A DNA stretch of 64,000 nt. Origin: RYN-230 sp963782185 (GTDB lineage Bacteria > Actinomycetota > Actinomycetes > Streptosporangiales > Streptosporangiaceae). This document shows, piece after piece, positions 37,540 to 45,678 of the stretch. The stretch is from the NCBI GenBank assembly GCA_963782185.1, contig CAWAJB010000027.1, positions 372,001-436,000 on the forward strand. The letters run 5' to 3'. Both the position numbers and the translations under genes were made by a program. How positions within the stretch are numbered: position 1 is the stretch's first letter; each line of letters opens with the position of its first letter. The notes below the pieces were generated by a model. The model made no database searches. It saw only the letters and a program-made list of their open reading frames with translations, and was not told the DNA's origin.

Positions 37540-38643
37540 ATCAGGAATGCCCGCCACGGTCAGCAGTTGCGGGCTGGCCGGACGGGCATGGCGCGGGCTG
37601 GTGCTGGTGAGAGCGGGAGCGACCCGCCATGCGAGGCAGGCCAGGGCGCCGAGGGGGATGGGGGGCAAGTAAGTGACCGCCCGGTACAGCAGCACGGCGG
37701 CTGTCACCTGGACACTGGCTGCTGGCCCGGCGCTGGTGGCCAGGATGCCGACCAGGCCGAGTTCGGTGACCCCCAGTCCGCCAGGGGTGATGGGCAGGGC
37801 GGTGAGCAGCCGGATGAACGCGAAGGCCGCGAGGGAGGTCTGCCAGGGCATCTGGGCCTGGGACAGGCCGGTGCCGCGCAGGCAGGCCAGCAGCACGAGC
37901 CACAAGGTCAGGTAGCTGGCCACCGTGGCGGCGGTGATCCGCCAGCCGCGTGCCGCGAGCAGGTCGCCGGCCCGGTCGCGGAAGCTGGACAGCGACCCGG
38001 CGGCATCGGCGGGCGGTGGCCGGCGTGCCAGCCGGCAGGCAGCGGCCAGGAGGCGCTGCAGCGCGCGGCCCGCGCGGAGCGCGAAGGCCTGGCTGCGCAG
38101 CAGCAGGCCCAGTCCGGTGACCATGGCCGCGAGCAGGGCCAGGCCTACCGCTGCGGCGGTGATCAGGATCGCATCAGGCCGGGTGGCTGTGGCCACGACC
38201 AGCAGCGCCAGCACGGGCATGCCCAGGAGGGTGAAGACATTCCAGATCCCTGTCACGAGCGTGTAGAGGACGTAGTCGGCGGTGGACAGGCCCCAGCTGG
38301 AGAGCATCGCCCAGCTGACGCCCATGGCCAGGGCACCGCCCGCGGGCAGCGTGTTGGCCACCGCGTTGGAGCCGAGGTTGACCACGGCGGCCTGGCGCAG
38401 CTTCAGCCGGGGCAGTACCGCGCGGATGGTGATCCAGTAGGAGGCCATGCTCGCGGCGGCTGCGGTGGCGACGAGCAGGGTGTGCGGCCAGGTCATCGCG
38501 TGGACACTGGCCCACACGCTGCGATAGGACGCGAAACGCGGGATGGCGAACCCGAAGGTGGCCGCGATGAGGACAGCTGACGCTGCGCTGCGGAGTATCT
38601 TGCGGCCGCGTCCGGGCCGGCCCTCGGTAACGGGACCAGGCAT
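37519..38643 (-). CDS. Lysylphosphatidylglycerol synthase-type (flippase-like) membrane protein
   Basis: I prefer the ATG at 38643 (374 residues); an in-frame TTG at 38697 would add 18. The protein has about eight hydrophobic helices and the UPF0104/LPG_synthase_TM pattern: a Gly-Gly-Ala motif (LPAGGALAMGVSWAM), and the conserved RLLTALPITPGGLGVTELGL near the C-terminus. Members are membrane domains of MprF or stand-alone lipid flippase-like proteins; the soluble synthase domain is absent here. Its 3' end overlaps the convergent whiB-type gene by 21 bp. Confidence 0.86.
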   Translation of the reverse strand: MPGPVTEGRPGRGRKILRSAASAVLIAATFGFAIPRFASYRSVWASVHAMTWPHTLLVATAAAASMASYWITIRAVLPRLKLRQAAVVNLGSNAVANTLPAGGALAMGVSWAMLSSWGLSTADYVLYTLVTGIWNVFTLLGMPVLALLVVATATRPDAILITAAAVGLALLAAMVTGLGLLLRSQAFALRAGRALQRLLAAACRLARRPPPADAAGSLSSFRDRAGDLLAARGWRITAATVASYLTLWLVLLACLRGTGLSQAQMPWQTSLAAFAFIRLLTALPITPGGLGVTELGLVGILATSAGPAASVQVTAAVLLYRAVTYLPPIPLGALACLAWRVAPALTSTSPRHARPASPQLLTVAGIPDSEGARR

Positions 38644-38966
38644 GGCGCGTGCGGGGTCAAGACGAACATGGCGGGCGCCTTCCTGCGTCAGCAGCAAGGC
38701 GGGGGCTTGGCCCAGCGGCTAGTTCACCGGTCCTTCACCAACGACAGTACGCCTGATATCCGCCCCTGTCCCAGGTGGCGGTACCCATCGACTTGCAGCA
38801 CCAGCCCGCTCTGCGCCCGCGGGCTGTGGTGGTCATGATCGCGGGCACGGCGTAGGGTGGTGTCTGTACTTGCTCAGGCAGCCTGAACGAGTTCCCGGTC
38901 GGGTCTGGACCATACGCCAAGTCTCGAGACCGCCTCGCTGCATTCATACCTCCGCTAGGCGGGCTG
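38644..38966. other. Divergent gap without recognisable gene
   Basis: This 323 bp separates the flippase-like gene from a plus-strand membrane protein gene. Short frames on both strands lack coding bias. I see no tRNA and no clear dyad; promoters for the two genes should lie here but none has consensus boxes. Confidence 0.5.
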
Positions 38967-39671
38967 GTGGGCGCGGCCATGTTGAGAGCAGGTCATGACG
39001 GCACTGGGCCTTCTCCGGCCGTCAGTACCTGGTCGCCCGAGGACCTGGAGCTGCCCAGGCCGCTGCGACTGCTGCTGACCGCGGGCTGGAATCTGACCGA
39101 GTCCGTGGGGCTGCCCGTGGTGGCGTACGTGGTGGCGGCCTGGCTTGACGGCCGCAACGCGGGGCTGGTCGCGGGACTGCTGGCCATCTGGCTCACCGCG
39201 GCCATCCGCAAGGTCGCGACCGGATCCGTGCCCAGCCTGCTGACGATTTCCGCGGTGGTGCTCACGGTCCAGACCGCTGTGGTCCTGGCCACCGGGAACC
39301 TCTGGCTCTTCCTGTTGCAGTTTCCGCTCGCAAATTTCTCGATGTGCGTCCTGTTCGCCCGGACAGCGACCGGCCCGAACCCGCTCGTCGCCAAGCTGGC
39401 GGCTGAAGTAGTCGCGCTGCGGCAACCGGCTACGCACCACCCGGGCCTGCAACGCTTCTTCCAAAGGGCGACCTGGCTGTGGGCGGACATCTTCCTGCTG
39501 CTCACGGCCAGCCTGGCTGTGCTGATGGTGACCGAGCCGACCGAGGTGTTCCTGATGCTCTCCACCGTCGCCACCGCCGCGCTCATCGTCGCCGGGGCCG
39601 CCGCGTCCACCTTGTGGTTCCTGCTGGTATTGCGCAAGCTCGGACTCAGGCTCCGTTTTGCTCCCCCCTGA
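38967..39671 (+). CDS. VC0807-like membrane protein
   Basis: The 234-residue protein (GTG start at 38967; ATG at 38979 is possible) has six predicted helices and the pattern of the actinobacterial VC0807-like family: a helix with DGRNAGLVAGLLAIWLTAAI, and a loop with NLWLFLLQFPLANFSMCVLF, followed by an amphipathic RFFQRATWLWADIF. The family has no known function but is often found near membrane or regulatory genes. It converges on the conserved small gene at 39718. Confidence 0.7.
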   Translation: MGAAMLRAGHDGTGPSPAVSTWSPEDLELPRPLRLLLTAGWNLTESVGLPVVAYVVAAWLDGRNAGLVAGLLAIWLTAAIRKVATGSVPSLLTISAVVLTVQTAVVLATGNLWLFLLQFPLANFSMCVLFARTATGPNPLVAKLAAEVVALRQPATHHPGLQRFFQRATWLWADIFLLLTASLAVLMVTEPTEVFLMLSTVATAALIVAGAAASTLWFLLVLRKLGLRLRFAPP

Positions 39672-39717
39672 GGCGCGGGCTGCGGTGCCGCCCCCGGGCC
39701 CGTGGGCGCGGGAGCGA

Positions 39718-40101
39718 TCAACGCTGAGCAGGGTCCCCGGCGGCTGGATCCTGGGATGCGCGGCCGGCGCCGCCGGACGGAAGGTTCGCAGTGAAGAGCG
39801 CGCTCCGCCCGGCAGGATGAGTAGTGGCGCTCTCGCAGCGCTCCTGAAGCCTGTGCAGTGACTCGCTATCGCCAAGCCGGAACGCCGCTTCCAAGCGTGC
39901 GCTCTCCCGCACCTCAGGAAGATCCAGCACCGCATCGACCAGCCACGCGCGGTGGCCTGGCCCGATGTGCCCGGGTTCGGCATGCAAAGATACCCGGGCG
40001 GTGCCCCCGGATCCTTCGGAGGTGGTGACCTCGGCAGTGGCGACCAGGCGGTGGTCACCATCGCCGACCTCGAGGTACTGATACAGGTCTTGCTCGGGCA
40101 T
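39718..40101 (-). CDS. Conserved actinobacterial hypothetical protein, upstream GAF-ANTAR neighbour
   Basis: The 127-residue frame opens at ATG 40101 behind GGGAGGCACC. It contains HRLVATAEVTTSEGSGGTAR, then AWLVDAVLDLPEVRESARLE and LHRLQERCESATTHPAGRSA. This pattern of short strands and an amphipathic helix recurs in actinomycete proteins commonly found beside GAF-ANTAR or anti-sigma genes. I do not know a function. The gene lies 237 bp downstream of the GAF-ANTAR gene in the same direction and may share its control. Confidence 0.72.
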   Translation of the reverse strand: MPEQDLYQYLEVGDGDHRLVATAEVTTSEGSGGTARVSLHAEPGHIGPGHRAWLVDAVLDLPEVRESARLEAAFRLGDSESLHRLQERCESATTHPAGRSALFTANLPSGGAGRASQDPAAGDPAQR

Positions 40102-40338
40102 GCGGTGCCTCCCGGTTACGGATTCTTAGCGCGGACTCGGGCGCATGCGCGAGCGAGTTTGGCCTGGCCGGGCACGATCCGGCCGGGGAACCCCGCGCCG
40201 CCCGGCGTGTGGCCCAACCGGCGGCGAGGCGGCCAGCCTGCAGGGCAGGGACATCGGGCCACCGACTGGTCATTCAGCGTTTCTGGGCGCGGCCTGCGGG
40301 CAGGCCCGGCTTGTGCCGTTGGCTACAGCAAACGCGCA

Positions 40339-41019
40339 TTACCGGAAGCTAGGCGGTGGCGAGGGGAAATCCGCGGAAGTGCTGTCGACGAAGGTGCGGG
40401 CGACGTCGGTGAGACGCTGGTTGGTGTTGCGGGCGTGGTCGCGGAGCAGGCAGAAGGCCTCGTCCATGTCGGTGCCAAGCCGCTCGGCGAGCTTGCCCTT
40501 GGCCTGCTCGATGACGACCCGGCTGTTGAGGGCGGCCTGGAGCTGCTCGGCCATGGTCTCGCTGCGGCGCAGGCTGCGTTCCTGGAGCAGGCCGATGGTC
40601 GCCACGTCGGCCAGGGCCTGCGCGATGCGCAGATCGGCTGGCTCGAAGGGACCCGGGGTTGCGCGGAAGAGGTTCAGCGCCCCGATGACCTGATCACGCA
40701 GCCGCATCGGCAGGGCCTCGACCGTGCGGAACCCGGCCTGGGTGGCGGCGGCCGCGAACCGTGGCCACCGTGTCCCCGGCTCGGCCAGGTCGGCGGCGGT
40801 GACGCAGTGGCCGCTGCGGAAACAATCCAGGCACGGTCCCTCGTCGTTCTGGATCTGGAACAGCTCGGCCATACCGGCCGCCTCGCTGGACGCCGCCGCG
40901 ACCCGCAGCTCGCCGCGCGGATCGGCGAGCACGACACCGGCTGCGGACGCGGCCAGCAGGGCGACGCTGCGGTCGGTGAGCATGTGCAGGAAGTCGATGA
41001 TGTCGAACTCGGCGACCAT
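40339..41019 (-). CDS. GAF and ANTAR domain-containing regulator
   Basis: The 226-residue product has an N-terminal GAF domain (about residues 10-150, with FQIQNDEGPCLDCFRSG, whose two cysteines could bind a ligand or metal) and a C-terminal ANTAR domain (ALNSRVVIEQAKGKLAERLG then LLRDHARNTNQRLTDVARTF). ANTAR domains bind RNA hairpins and relieve transcription termination. Upstream of the ATG at 41019 the same frame continues as TDSELLSDTFVDLADT, the normal N-terminus, but runs into a TAG with no start. A GAGGAGGTGA ribosome-binding/start region lies one frame off. A one-base loss near 41,068 would explain this; translation may now begin at 41019. Confidence 0.85.
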   Translation of the reverse strand: MVAEFDIIDFLHMLTDRSVALLAASAAGVVLADPRGELRVAAASSEAAGMAELFQIQNDEGPCLDCFRSGHCVTAADLAEPGTRWPRFAAAATQAGFRTVEALPMRLRDQVIGALNLFRATPGPFEPADLRIAQALADVATIGLLQERSLRRSETMAEQLQAALNSRVVIEQAKGKLAERLGTDMDEAFCLLRDHARNTNQRLTDVARTFVDSTSADFPSPPPSFR

Positions 41020-41071
41020 AGTGTCGGCCAGGTCGACGAAGGTGTCGGAGAGCAGTTCGGAGTCCGTCTAT

Positions 41072-41270
41072 TCACCTCCTCGTCGCGGGCGCAAAGGCGC
41101 CGCGGTCCCCTGAGCTTGCCCGGGGCCACCGGATGTGTCCTGGCCCGGCGCCCTGGCCTGGATCGGGGTCCAGGCGCAGGCGCCGGGCGACGATGTCACC
41201 GGCCACGTCGGCGAGCCGCCTGTCCCTGGCATAAGGGTAGGCCCCGCAGCCTGGCGTCCGCTTCCGCGGT
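41072..41270 (-). pseudogene. Possible ANTAR-domain remnant
   Basis: A minus-strand frame encodes YPYARDRRLADVAGDIVARR, close to the end of ANTAR domains (ARDRNLRLxDVA pattern), then runs on to a stop at 41072. The preceding sequence changes frame and has no start. It lies just upstream of the intact GAF-ANTAR gene, so it may be the 3' relic of a tandem copy. Short match, moderate to low confidence. Confidence 0.35.
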
Positions 41271-41826
41271 CGCCGTGTCCGCCAGCAGGAGGCAGTCACC
41301 GAGCTGCCGCCCACAGGACCGCCGCCCGGCTGTCAGTCATCCGCGGGACCAGTTAATTTATGCAGCAGTTCCAGGAGCCTGCGGCCGAGCACGCTTGGGC
41401 ACAGCGGCAGATGGCTGCCACGATCCTTGCTCATTCCGCTGGGCCAGGCGTGCGGCATGGGCATCCCTGCGCGCCTGCTGACCGTAAACATATGGCACGC
41501 GCTCAGGCATGCCATTCTGGCGAGGTGCGGTTCTGGCTGCCTTGATCGCGGTCATAATTTCTCTTCTCCCTGCCACTCCGCAGCTGACCGCAATGAGCTG
41601 ACCAGGATCATGCCAGTCCCTGCGAGTCACAATCCCCTGATCCTCGTTCGTACCTCCGGGCGGGGCCTGTGGTGACTCGGAGTGGATATTTCCAGTCTAC
41701 GTGAGATATTTGCGCAGTCCAGTTCAAGATCAGTATTACGACCGGTACGCCCAGGGCCCTGACGGTCCCCGGGCGTCCGTAACCGCGCTCTGCTGGCACA
41801 GTCATGGGGCCGGCCGCCCGCGCCGC
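41271..41826. other. Mostly non-coding stretch with one weak small-ORF candidate
   Basis: About 550 bp between the ANTAR-like remnant and the methyltransferase gene. Only the 65-codon frame at 41358-41555 has a plausible ribosome-binding site. The stretch 41,640-41,720 is relatively AT-rich. I see no tRNA or convincing operator. Confidence 0.45.
41358..41555 (-). CDS. Small hypothetical protein (65 residues), doubtful
   Basis: An ATG at 41555 follows GGGAGAAGAG with good spacing and opens a basic 65-residue frame. The sequence (KAARTAPRQNGMPERVPYVY) has no family I recognise, and coding bias is weak. It is included because the ribosome-binding site is stronger than chance would give. Confidence 0.28.
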   Translation of the reverse strand: MTAIKAARTAPRQNGMPERVPYVYGQQARRDAHAARLAQRNEQGSWQPSAAVPKRARPQAPGTAA

Positions 41827-42351
41827 TCAACTGGATGATGGAGTCCATGGATGGAGCCGGGGAATCCAGGCACGCACGGCGCGCCGGTAATCCTGGTACT
41901 CCGCTCCGAACTTGCGGGCCAGGCTGGGTTCTTCATAGAAGCGCACCGCGGCAGCGCCGATACACCAGGCCACGAGCGTGTACTCCAAGAGGCCCGGCGA
42001 GGCGAACACCAGCGCCTCGCCGATCAGGACGGCCATAAACCCGGCGTAGATGGGGTTGCGCACGTAGCGGTAGAACCCGCTCACCACCAGGCGCGGCGGC
42101 GATGCCACCGGCACGGGGGTACCGCCAGCCTTGGTGAAGTCGATAAACGAAGCCACGATCGGGACGAGGCCCGCGCAGATGAGCAGCCCTCCCGCCGCCT
42201 GAGCGAGTGCCCAGTGGGGCAGGGGCCGGTGAAAGTGCCAGTCGTTCAGGAGGTACGGGAGCAGGCAGCCGAAGGTCACCCCGAGCGCCACGCCCCACGC
42301 CACGGTGACCGTCGCTGCCACTGACCTGCGCATCACCGCCCCGGGGCTCAC
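41827..42351 (-). CDS. Isoprenylcysteine carboxyl methyltransferase-like membrane protein
   Basis: The 174-residue protein has four hydrophobic helices and the ICMT/PEMT core YRYVRNPIYAGFMAVLIGEA followed by a Pro-Leu-Glu helix, ending EEPSLARKFGAEYQDYRRAV, in which Glu-Glu-x-x-Leu and Tyr-x-x-Tyr bind SAM and the lipid-like substrate. Bacterial members methylate diverse small hydrophobic molecules. A GTG at 42351 overlaps the stop of a 44-codon upstream ORF (GTGA), suggesting coupled translation; ATG at 42333 is the alternative. It is divergent from a TetR gene, a common control arrangement. Confidence 0.83.
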   Translation of the reverse strand: MSPGAVMRRSVAATVTVAWGVALGVTFGCLLPYLLNDWHFHRPLPHWALAQAAGGLLICAGLVPIVASFIDFTKAGGTPVPVASPPRLVVSGFYRYVRNPIYAGFMAVLIGEALVFASPGLLEYTLVAWCIGAAAVRFYEEPSLARKFGAEYQDYRRAVRAWIPRLHPWTPSSS

Positions 42352-42482
42352 TCGGCGGCCTCTGCGCCGACCGACTGCGGACGAGTCAGGCCAGTGCCGG
42401 CACGCTGAACGAGGTTCGGCGCGATGGACGCAAGCCGGGCAACGTTCGCGCCAGCCGGGTTCTGGGTGGTCGTCATCGGCAT
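42348..42482 (-). CDS. 44-residue small ORF coupled to the methyltransferase gene
   Basis: An ATG at 42482 follows GGGAGGC and opens 44 codons (MPMTTTQNPAGANVARLASI then APNLVQRAGTGLTRPQSVG) ending in TGA at 42350-42348, which overlaps the GTG of the methyltransferase as GTGA. The strong ribosome-binding site and the overlap argue for translation. It resembles no family I can name. It could be a functional small protein, a coupling leader peptide, or the first codons of a decayed gene. Confidence 0.55.
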   Translation of the reverse strand: MPMTTTQNPAGANVARLASIAPNLVQRAGTGLTRPQSVGAEAAE

Positions 42483-42508
42483 GCCTCCCATGCGGAGCAC
42501 TCTATACC

Positions 42509-42549
42509 GAGAGTATCACTCTCAATTTGGGAGCGGTACTATCACCCTC
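42509..42549 (+). promoter_or_regulatory. Putative TetR operator and promoter region
   Basis: GAGAG-TATCA-CTCTC (42509-42523) is a perfect short dyad, and TATCACTCTC recurs in direct orientation as TATCACCCTC ending one base before the ATG at 42550. The repeated TATCAC(T/C)CTC elements lie in the divergent gap between the TetR gene and the methyltransferase pair, fitting autoregulation and control of both. Confidence 0.45.
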
Positions 42550-43275
42550 ATGGCTACTGACGCCAAGAGACGGGGATCCATCGACGGCAAGGGCGGCCAG
42601 GCGCGGACCCGCCTGGCCCGGGCCGCGGTCGTCCATGCCGCCCGGGCCATGTTCCCCGACCGCGGCTACGCCGCAACGACCATCGAGGCCATCAGCGCCC
42701 GGGCGGATGTCCCGCCCGCGACGGTGTACCGGCTGTTCTCCTCGAAACTCGGCATCCTCAAGGCACTGCTCGACGTCTCAATCGCCGGTGACGACGAGGC
42801 GGTGCCCCTGCAGGATCGCGCCGGCGCCCGCACCCTCTTTGCCGACGCGGATCCGCAGAGGCAGCTGTCGGGGTTCGCTGGCATCTGCCGCGAGATCAAT
42901 TCACGGTCGGCAACCGTCTACCGGATCCTCGTGAGCGCCGCTGGCTCCGATCCCGAGGCGGCGGCGCTGCTGGCCGAGTACACGCAAAAGCGGCAAGAGG
43001 GCCAGGGGCAGATCGCCCGGTCCCTGGCCCGCGCGGGCGAGCTACGGCCGACGCTGAAAGAGCGCGACGCTGCGGACATCATCCACGCGCTCATGTCCCC
43101 CGAGGTCTACCGGCTGCTCGTCTGCGACCGTGGCTGGCACCCCCAGCGGTACGAGCAATGGCTGACGGACACCCTCATCAACCAGCTGCTTCCCCCGCCG
43201 TCGGCTGCGGGCGGGCGCACGGGTATCAGCCGCCGGCCAGATAGCCATACCGATCGCGGAAGGCCTCGGGGGTGA
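42550..43275 (+). CDS. TetR/AcrR family transcriptional regulator
   Basis: From the ATG at 42550 the 241-residue protein has the TetR helix-turn-helix (AVVHAARAMFPDRGYAATTI, then RADVPPATVYRLFSSKLGIL) at residues about 20-70, and a ligand-binding C-terminal domain. The last 20 residues are low-complexity and overlap the convergent phosphofructokinase gene by 50 bp. Promoter DNA upstream carries repeated operator-like elements. The divergent methyltransferase pair is the likely target. Confidence 0.9.
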   Translation: MATDAKRRGSIDGKGGQARTRLARAAVVHAARAMFPDRGYAATTIEAISARADVPPATVYRLFSSKLGILKALLDVSIAGDDEAVPLQDRAGARTLFADADPQRQLSGFAGICREINSRSATVYRILVSAAGSDPEAAALLAEYTQKRQEGQGQIARSLARAGELRPTLKERDAADIIHALMSPEVYRLLVCDRGWHPQRYEQWLTDTLINQLLPPPSAAGGRTGISRRPDSHTDRGRPRG

Positions 43276-44503
43276 GCCCGGAGGCTTCCGCGATCGGGCG
43301 GAGCCTTTCCGGATCCTCAAGGTCCTCGCGGTCCAGCCGGATCATGTACTCGCGGGCCACCCGGTACGAGCTCGACTCGACGTTCACCAGCCGGATCCGC
43401 ACCCGCCCCGTCTCCGGATCGCTGAACGACCCGAAGGGCAGCGCCACCATGTGCCCCTCCTGGATCGTGATCATGCCGCCGGGCTCGTCGCGCTCCAGCA
43501 GCTGCTTCAGGTAGTCGACGGCGCTGTAGCCCAGATCGCGGGTGTACTCGATGTCGAACGGGATGGGGGGCGCGCACCGGAGCTCGTAGCCGATGTTCTT
43601 GCCCTCGACCGTGACGCTGCGCCCGCGCTCCTTGAAGCGGTCCTTGACCTGCTTGGCCAGCAGGCGGTCCAGCTCGAGTTCGGCCAGCCGGACGTGGCCG
43701 TGCTCGTCCCGCTCGACCTCCGGCATGGCCTTCTGGAGTTCCTCCTGGGGGAGGCGCAGGCCGATGCCCTCGGCCAGCACCGCCACGCCGAAGGGGCGGC
43801 CGTGGGCGATCCGCTTGAGCATCGACGTCTCCAGGACGTCCACCAGGCGCGATAGCAGGATGGGCCCGTCGCCGGGGAACTCCTCGGCGATCATCGTGAG
43901 GGTGGCCCCGGCCGACTTCCCGATGCCCAGGGCCAGGTGGCCGGCCGAGCGGCCCATGGCCACCACCAGATACCACCGCTGGGTAGTGATGGCGTCGGTC
44001 ATCAGGTTGTTGACGAGCTGGACCCCCACGCTCCTCGCGGTCTCGAAGCCGAACGTCGGCGTGCCGCCCGGCAGCGGCAGGTCGTTGTCGATGGTTTTCG
44101 GCACGTGCGCGACGCGCAGGGCCCCTCCGGCCGCCTCGGCGAGCCGCGACGCCGAGAACGCGGTGTCGTCCCCGCCGATCGTCACCAGCGCACCGATCCC
44201 CAGTTCCTTCAGCGACCCGAGGCAGGCGTGCAGCTTCCAGTCCGGGTCGGCGGCGGCCTCGTCTCGCACCGTCGGGTTGGCCCGCGAGGTCCGGATGATC
44301 GACCCGCCCTGAACGTGAATTCTCGACACGTCCGTGATGGACAGGGGCCGCGCCTCCCCGATCCGGCCCTCGATCAGGTGCTGGAAGCCGTCCATGATCC
44401 CCAGGACGTCCCACCCCGAGTTCCGGGCCTCGATCGTGGCTGCAGAGATGACTGAGTTCATCCCCGGGGCGGGCCCGCCGCCGCACAAGATCCCCAGTCT
44501 CAC
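43226..44503 (-). CDS. Pyrophosphate-dependent 6-phosphofructokinase (inferred from donor-site residues)
   Basis: The 425-residue protein has the PFK core: GGGPAPGMNSVI near the N-terminus, GGDDT at residues 110-114, PKTIDND at 135-141, and MGRSAGHLALGIGKSAGAT. In ATP-dependent PFKs the two diagnostic positions are Gly (GGDGT and PGTIDND). Asp and Lys at these positions mark PPi-dependent enzymes, so PPi as phosphoryl donor is inferred. It phosphorylates fructose 6-phosphate and can run reversibly. The GTG start is at 44503. Its 3' end overlaps the TetR gene by 50 bp and contains a strong hairpin. Confidence 0.88.
   Translation of the reverse strand: MRLGILCGGGPAPGMNSVISAATIEARNSGWDVLGIMDGFQHLIEGRIGEARPLSITDVSRIHVQGGSIIRTSRANPTVRDEAAADPDWKLHACLGSLKELGIGALVTIGGDDTAFSASRLAEAAGGALRVAHVPKTIDNDLPLPGGTPTFGFETARSVGVQLVNNLMTDAITTQRWYLVVAMGRSAGHLALGIGKSAGATLTMIAEEFPGDGPILLSRLVDVLETSMLKRIAHGRPFGVAVLAEGIGLRLPQEELQKAMPEVERDEHGHVRLAELELDRLLAKQVKDRFKERGRSVTVEGKNIGYELRCAPPIPFDIEYTRDLGYSAVDYLKQLLERDEPGGMITIQEGHMVALPFGSFSDPETGRVRIRLVNVESSSYRVAREYMIRLDREDLEDPERLRPIAEASGLTPEAFRDRYGYLAGG
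43251..43296. terminator. Large hairpin in the convergent TetR/PFK 3' overlap
   Basis: A 16 bp stem with one bulged base (43251-43267 with 43281-43296) and a 13-base loop lies across the TetR stop codon and inside the last codons of the PFK gene. It could act as a bidirectional terminator for both convergent genes. Confidence 0.45.
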
Positions 44504-44725
44504 CCGCCCATCGTCCCAGCACCAGGTAAACCTGACAAGCGGACCGGCCCCGCAGCTTCAGGCGTCCTCGCCCGGGACTCGGATAAGGGTTATGCCGCAA
44601 AATGCCCGGGAAGAGCAGTTAAGGCTGGTCCACATGCTGCCGTGACCGCGGCGACCAGCAGGGTCGGCGAGTCCGTCCAGCAGCCAGCAGGGCGAGGCGG
44701 GAGGCGCAGGGCGTGCGGGTTAGCG

Positions 44726-45360
44726 ATGGCTGAGTCCTCCGCGTCAGCCCCGGCCCGGGCCGGGGCAGCGGAGCGCGACGCGCTGCTGGCCACCAAGCTG
44801 CACCTGCCCGGGTCGCGGCCCGGACAGGTACCGCGCCCGCGGCTGACGGACCGGCTCGATGAAGGCCTGGGGCACGGGCTGGTCCTGGTCTGTGCGCCGG
44901 CCGGCTACGGCAAGACGGCGCTGCTGGCCGACTGGGCCCAGCGCCGTCCGTCCCGGACGGCGTGGCTGTCGCTGGACAGCGGGGACAACGACCCGGCCCG
45001 GTTCTGGCGTCATGCGGTGGCCGCGATGGACCGGGTACGCCCCGGCCTCGATGGGCGGCTGGGCCCGCTGCTCGGCCCGCCCGCCCCCGCTTCGTTCGAG
45101 CCGCTGGTGATCACGCTCATCAACGAGCTGGCCGCCGACCCCCCTGCCGATGGGGTGCTGATTCTCGACGACTACCACGTCATCCAGTCCCCCGCCGTAC
45201 ACGGGTCGGTTGAGTTCCTGCTGGAACACCGCTCGCCCGAGCTGCACCTGGTGCTGGCCAGCCGCGCCGCCCCGGGGCCACCGGGGCTGCTCAACCCGGT
45301 TCCGGCGCAACGGGCCCGGTTGCTGCTGGCCCAGGGCGACCTGGCCAGAGCGCAGTGGTG
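44726..45360 (+). pseudogene. LAL-type LuxR regulator reduced by internal deletion and 3' loss
   Basis: From ATG 44726 the frame matches the start of the intact LAL regulator at 17,357-20,119: ERDALLATKLHLPGSRPGQ, P-loop CAPAGYGKTALLADW, and VLILDDYHVIQSPAVH. After LHLVLASR at about 45,265 it jumps to PGLLNPVPAQRARLLLAQGD, a segment that in the intact protein lies some 470 residues later, and then ends at the scar. Both the rest of the ATPase/TPR region and the DNA-binding domain are absent. The remnant meets a 3'-truncated stress-protein gene on the other strand. Confidence 0.8.
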
Positions 45361-45561
45361 GACCCAGGCCGTGGTGACCCGCCCGGTCACACGCTCAACC
45401 AGGCGCAGACCCGAGCCGACAATATCGAGGTTCTCTACCGGGAACCCCTCGTCGGAGAGCCGGTCAACCGCCGCCTGCGCCTCCTCGTACGAGGAGTAGC
45501 TACCCACGGTATTCCAGGCCATGCTTACCGGGTCGAGGCGCGGAGGATTAAAGTCAGCCAC
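45360..45561 (-). pseudogene. 3'-truncated general stress protein 17M-type gene
   Basis: The GTG at 45561 follows GAGGAG by the right distance. The encoded WNTVGSYSSYEEAQAAVDRL, SDEGFPVENLDIVGSGLRLV and ERVTG match the N-terminal GSP17M domain of actinobacterial proteins that usually go on to membrane helices. Coding similarity stops near 45,365, where it runs into the 3' end of the LAL remnant. The remaining frame is read-through to 45,172. Function, if any, is lost. Confidence 0.75.
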
Positions 45562-45678
45562 GGTCTGCTCCTCAGGTCTTCGTCCCTGCCATTATCCAGA
45601 CTTGCCTCGCCGCGTGCTGCGGGCCCTGGCGAGCGGCCACCACGGCCAGGTGCCTCTGGTTCAGGCTCTCGTCCGGCG

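Noticed and set aside
38735..38980. Minus-strand 81-codon frame in the divergent gap
   Set aside because: No coding bias, no ribosome-binding site, no family resemblance.
43226..44503. Annotation as ATP-dependent PfkA
   Set aside because: Asp and Lys occupy the two diagnostic donor-site positions, so the PPi type is more likely.
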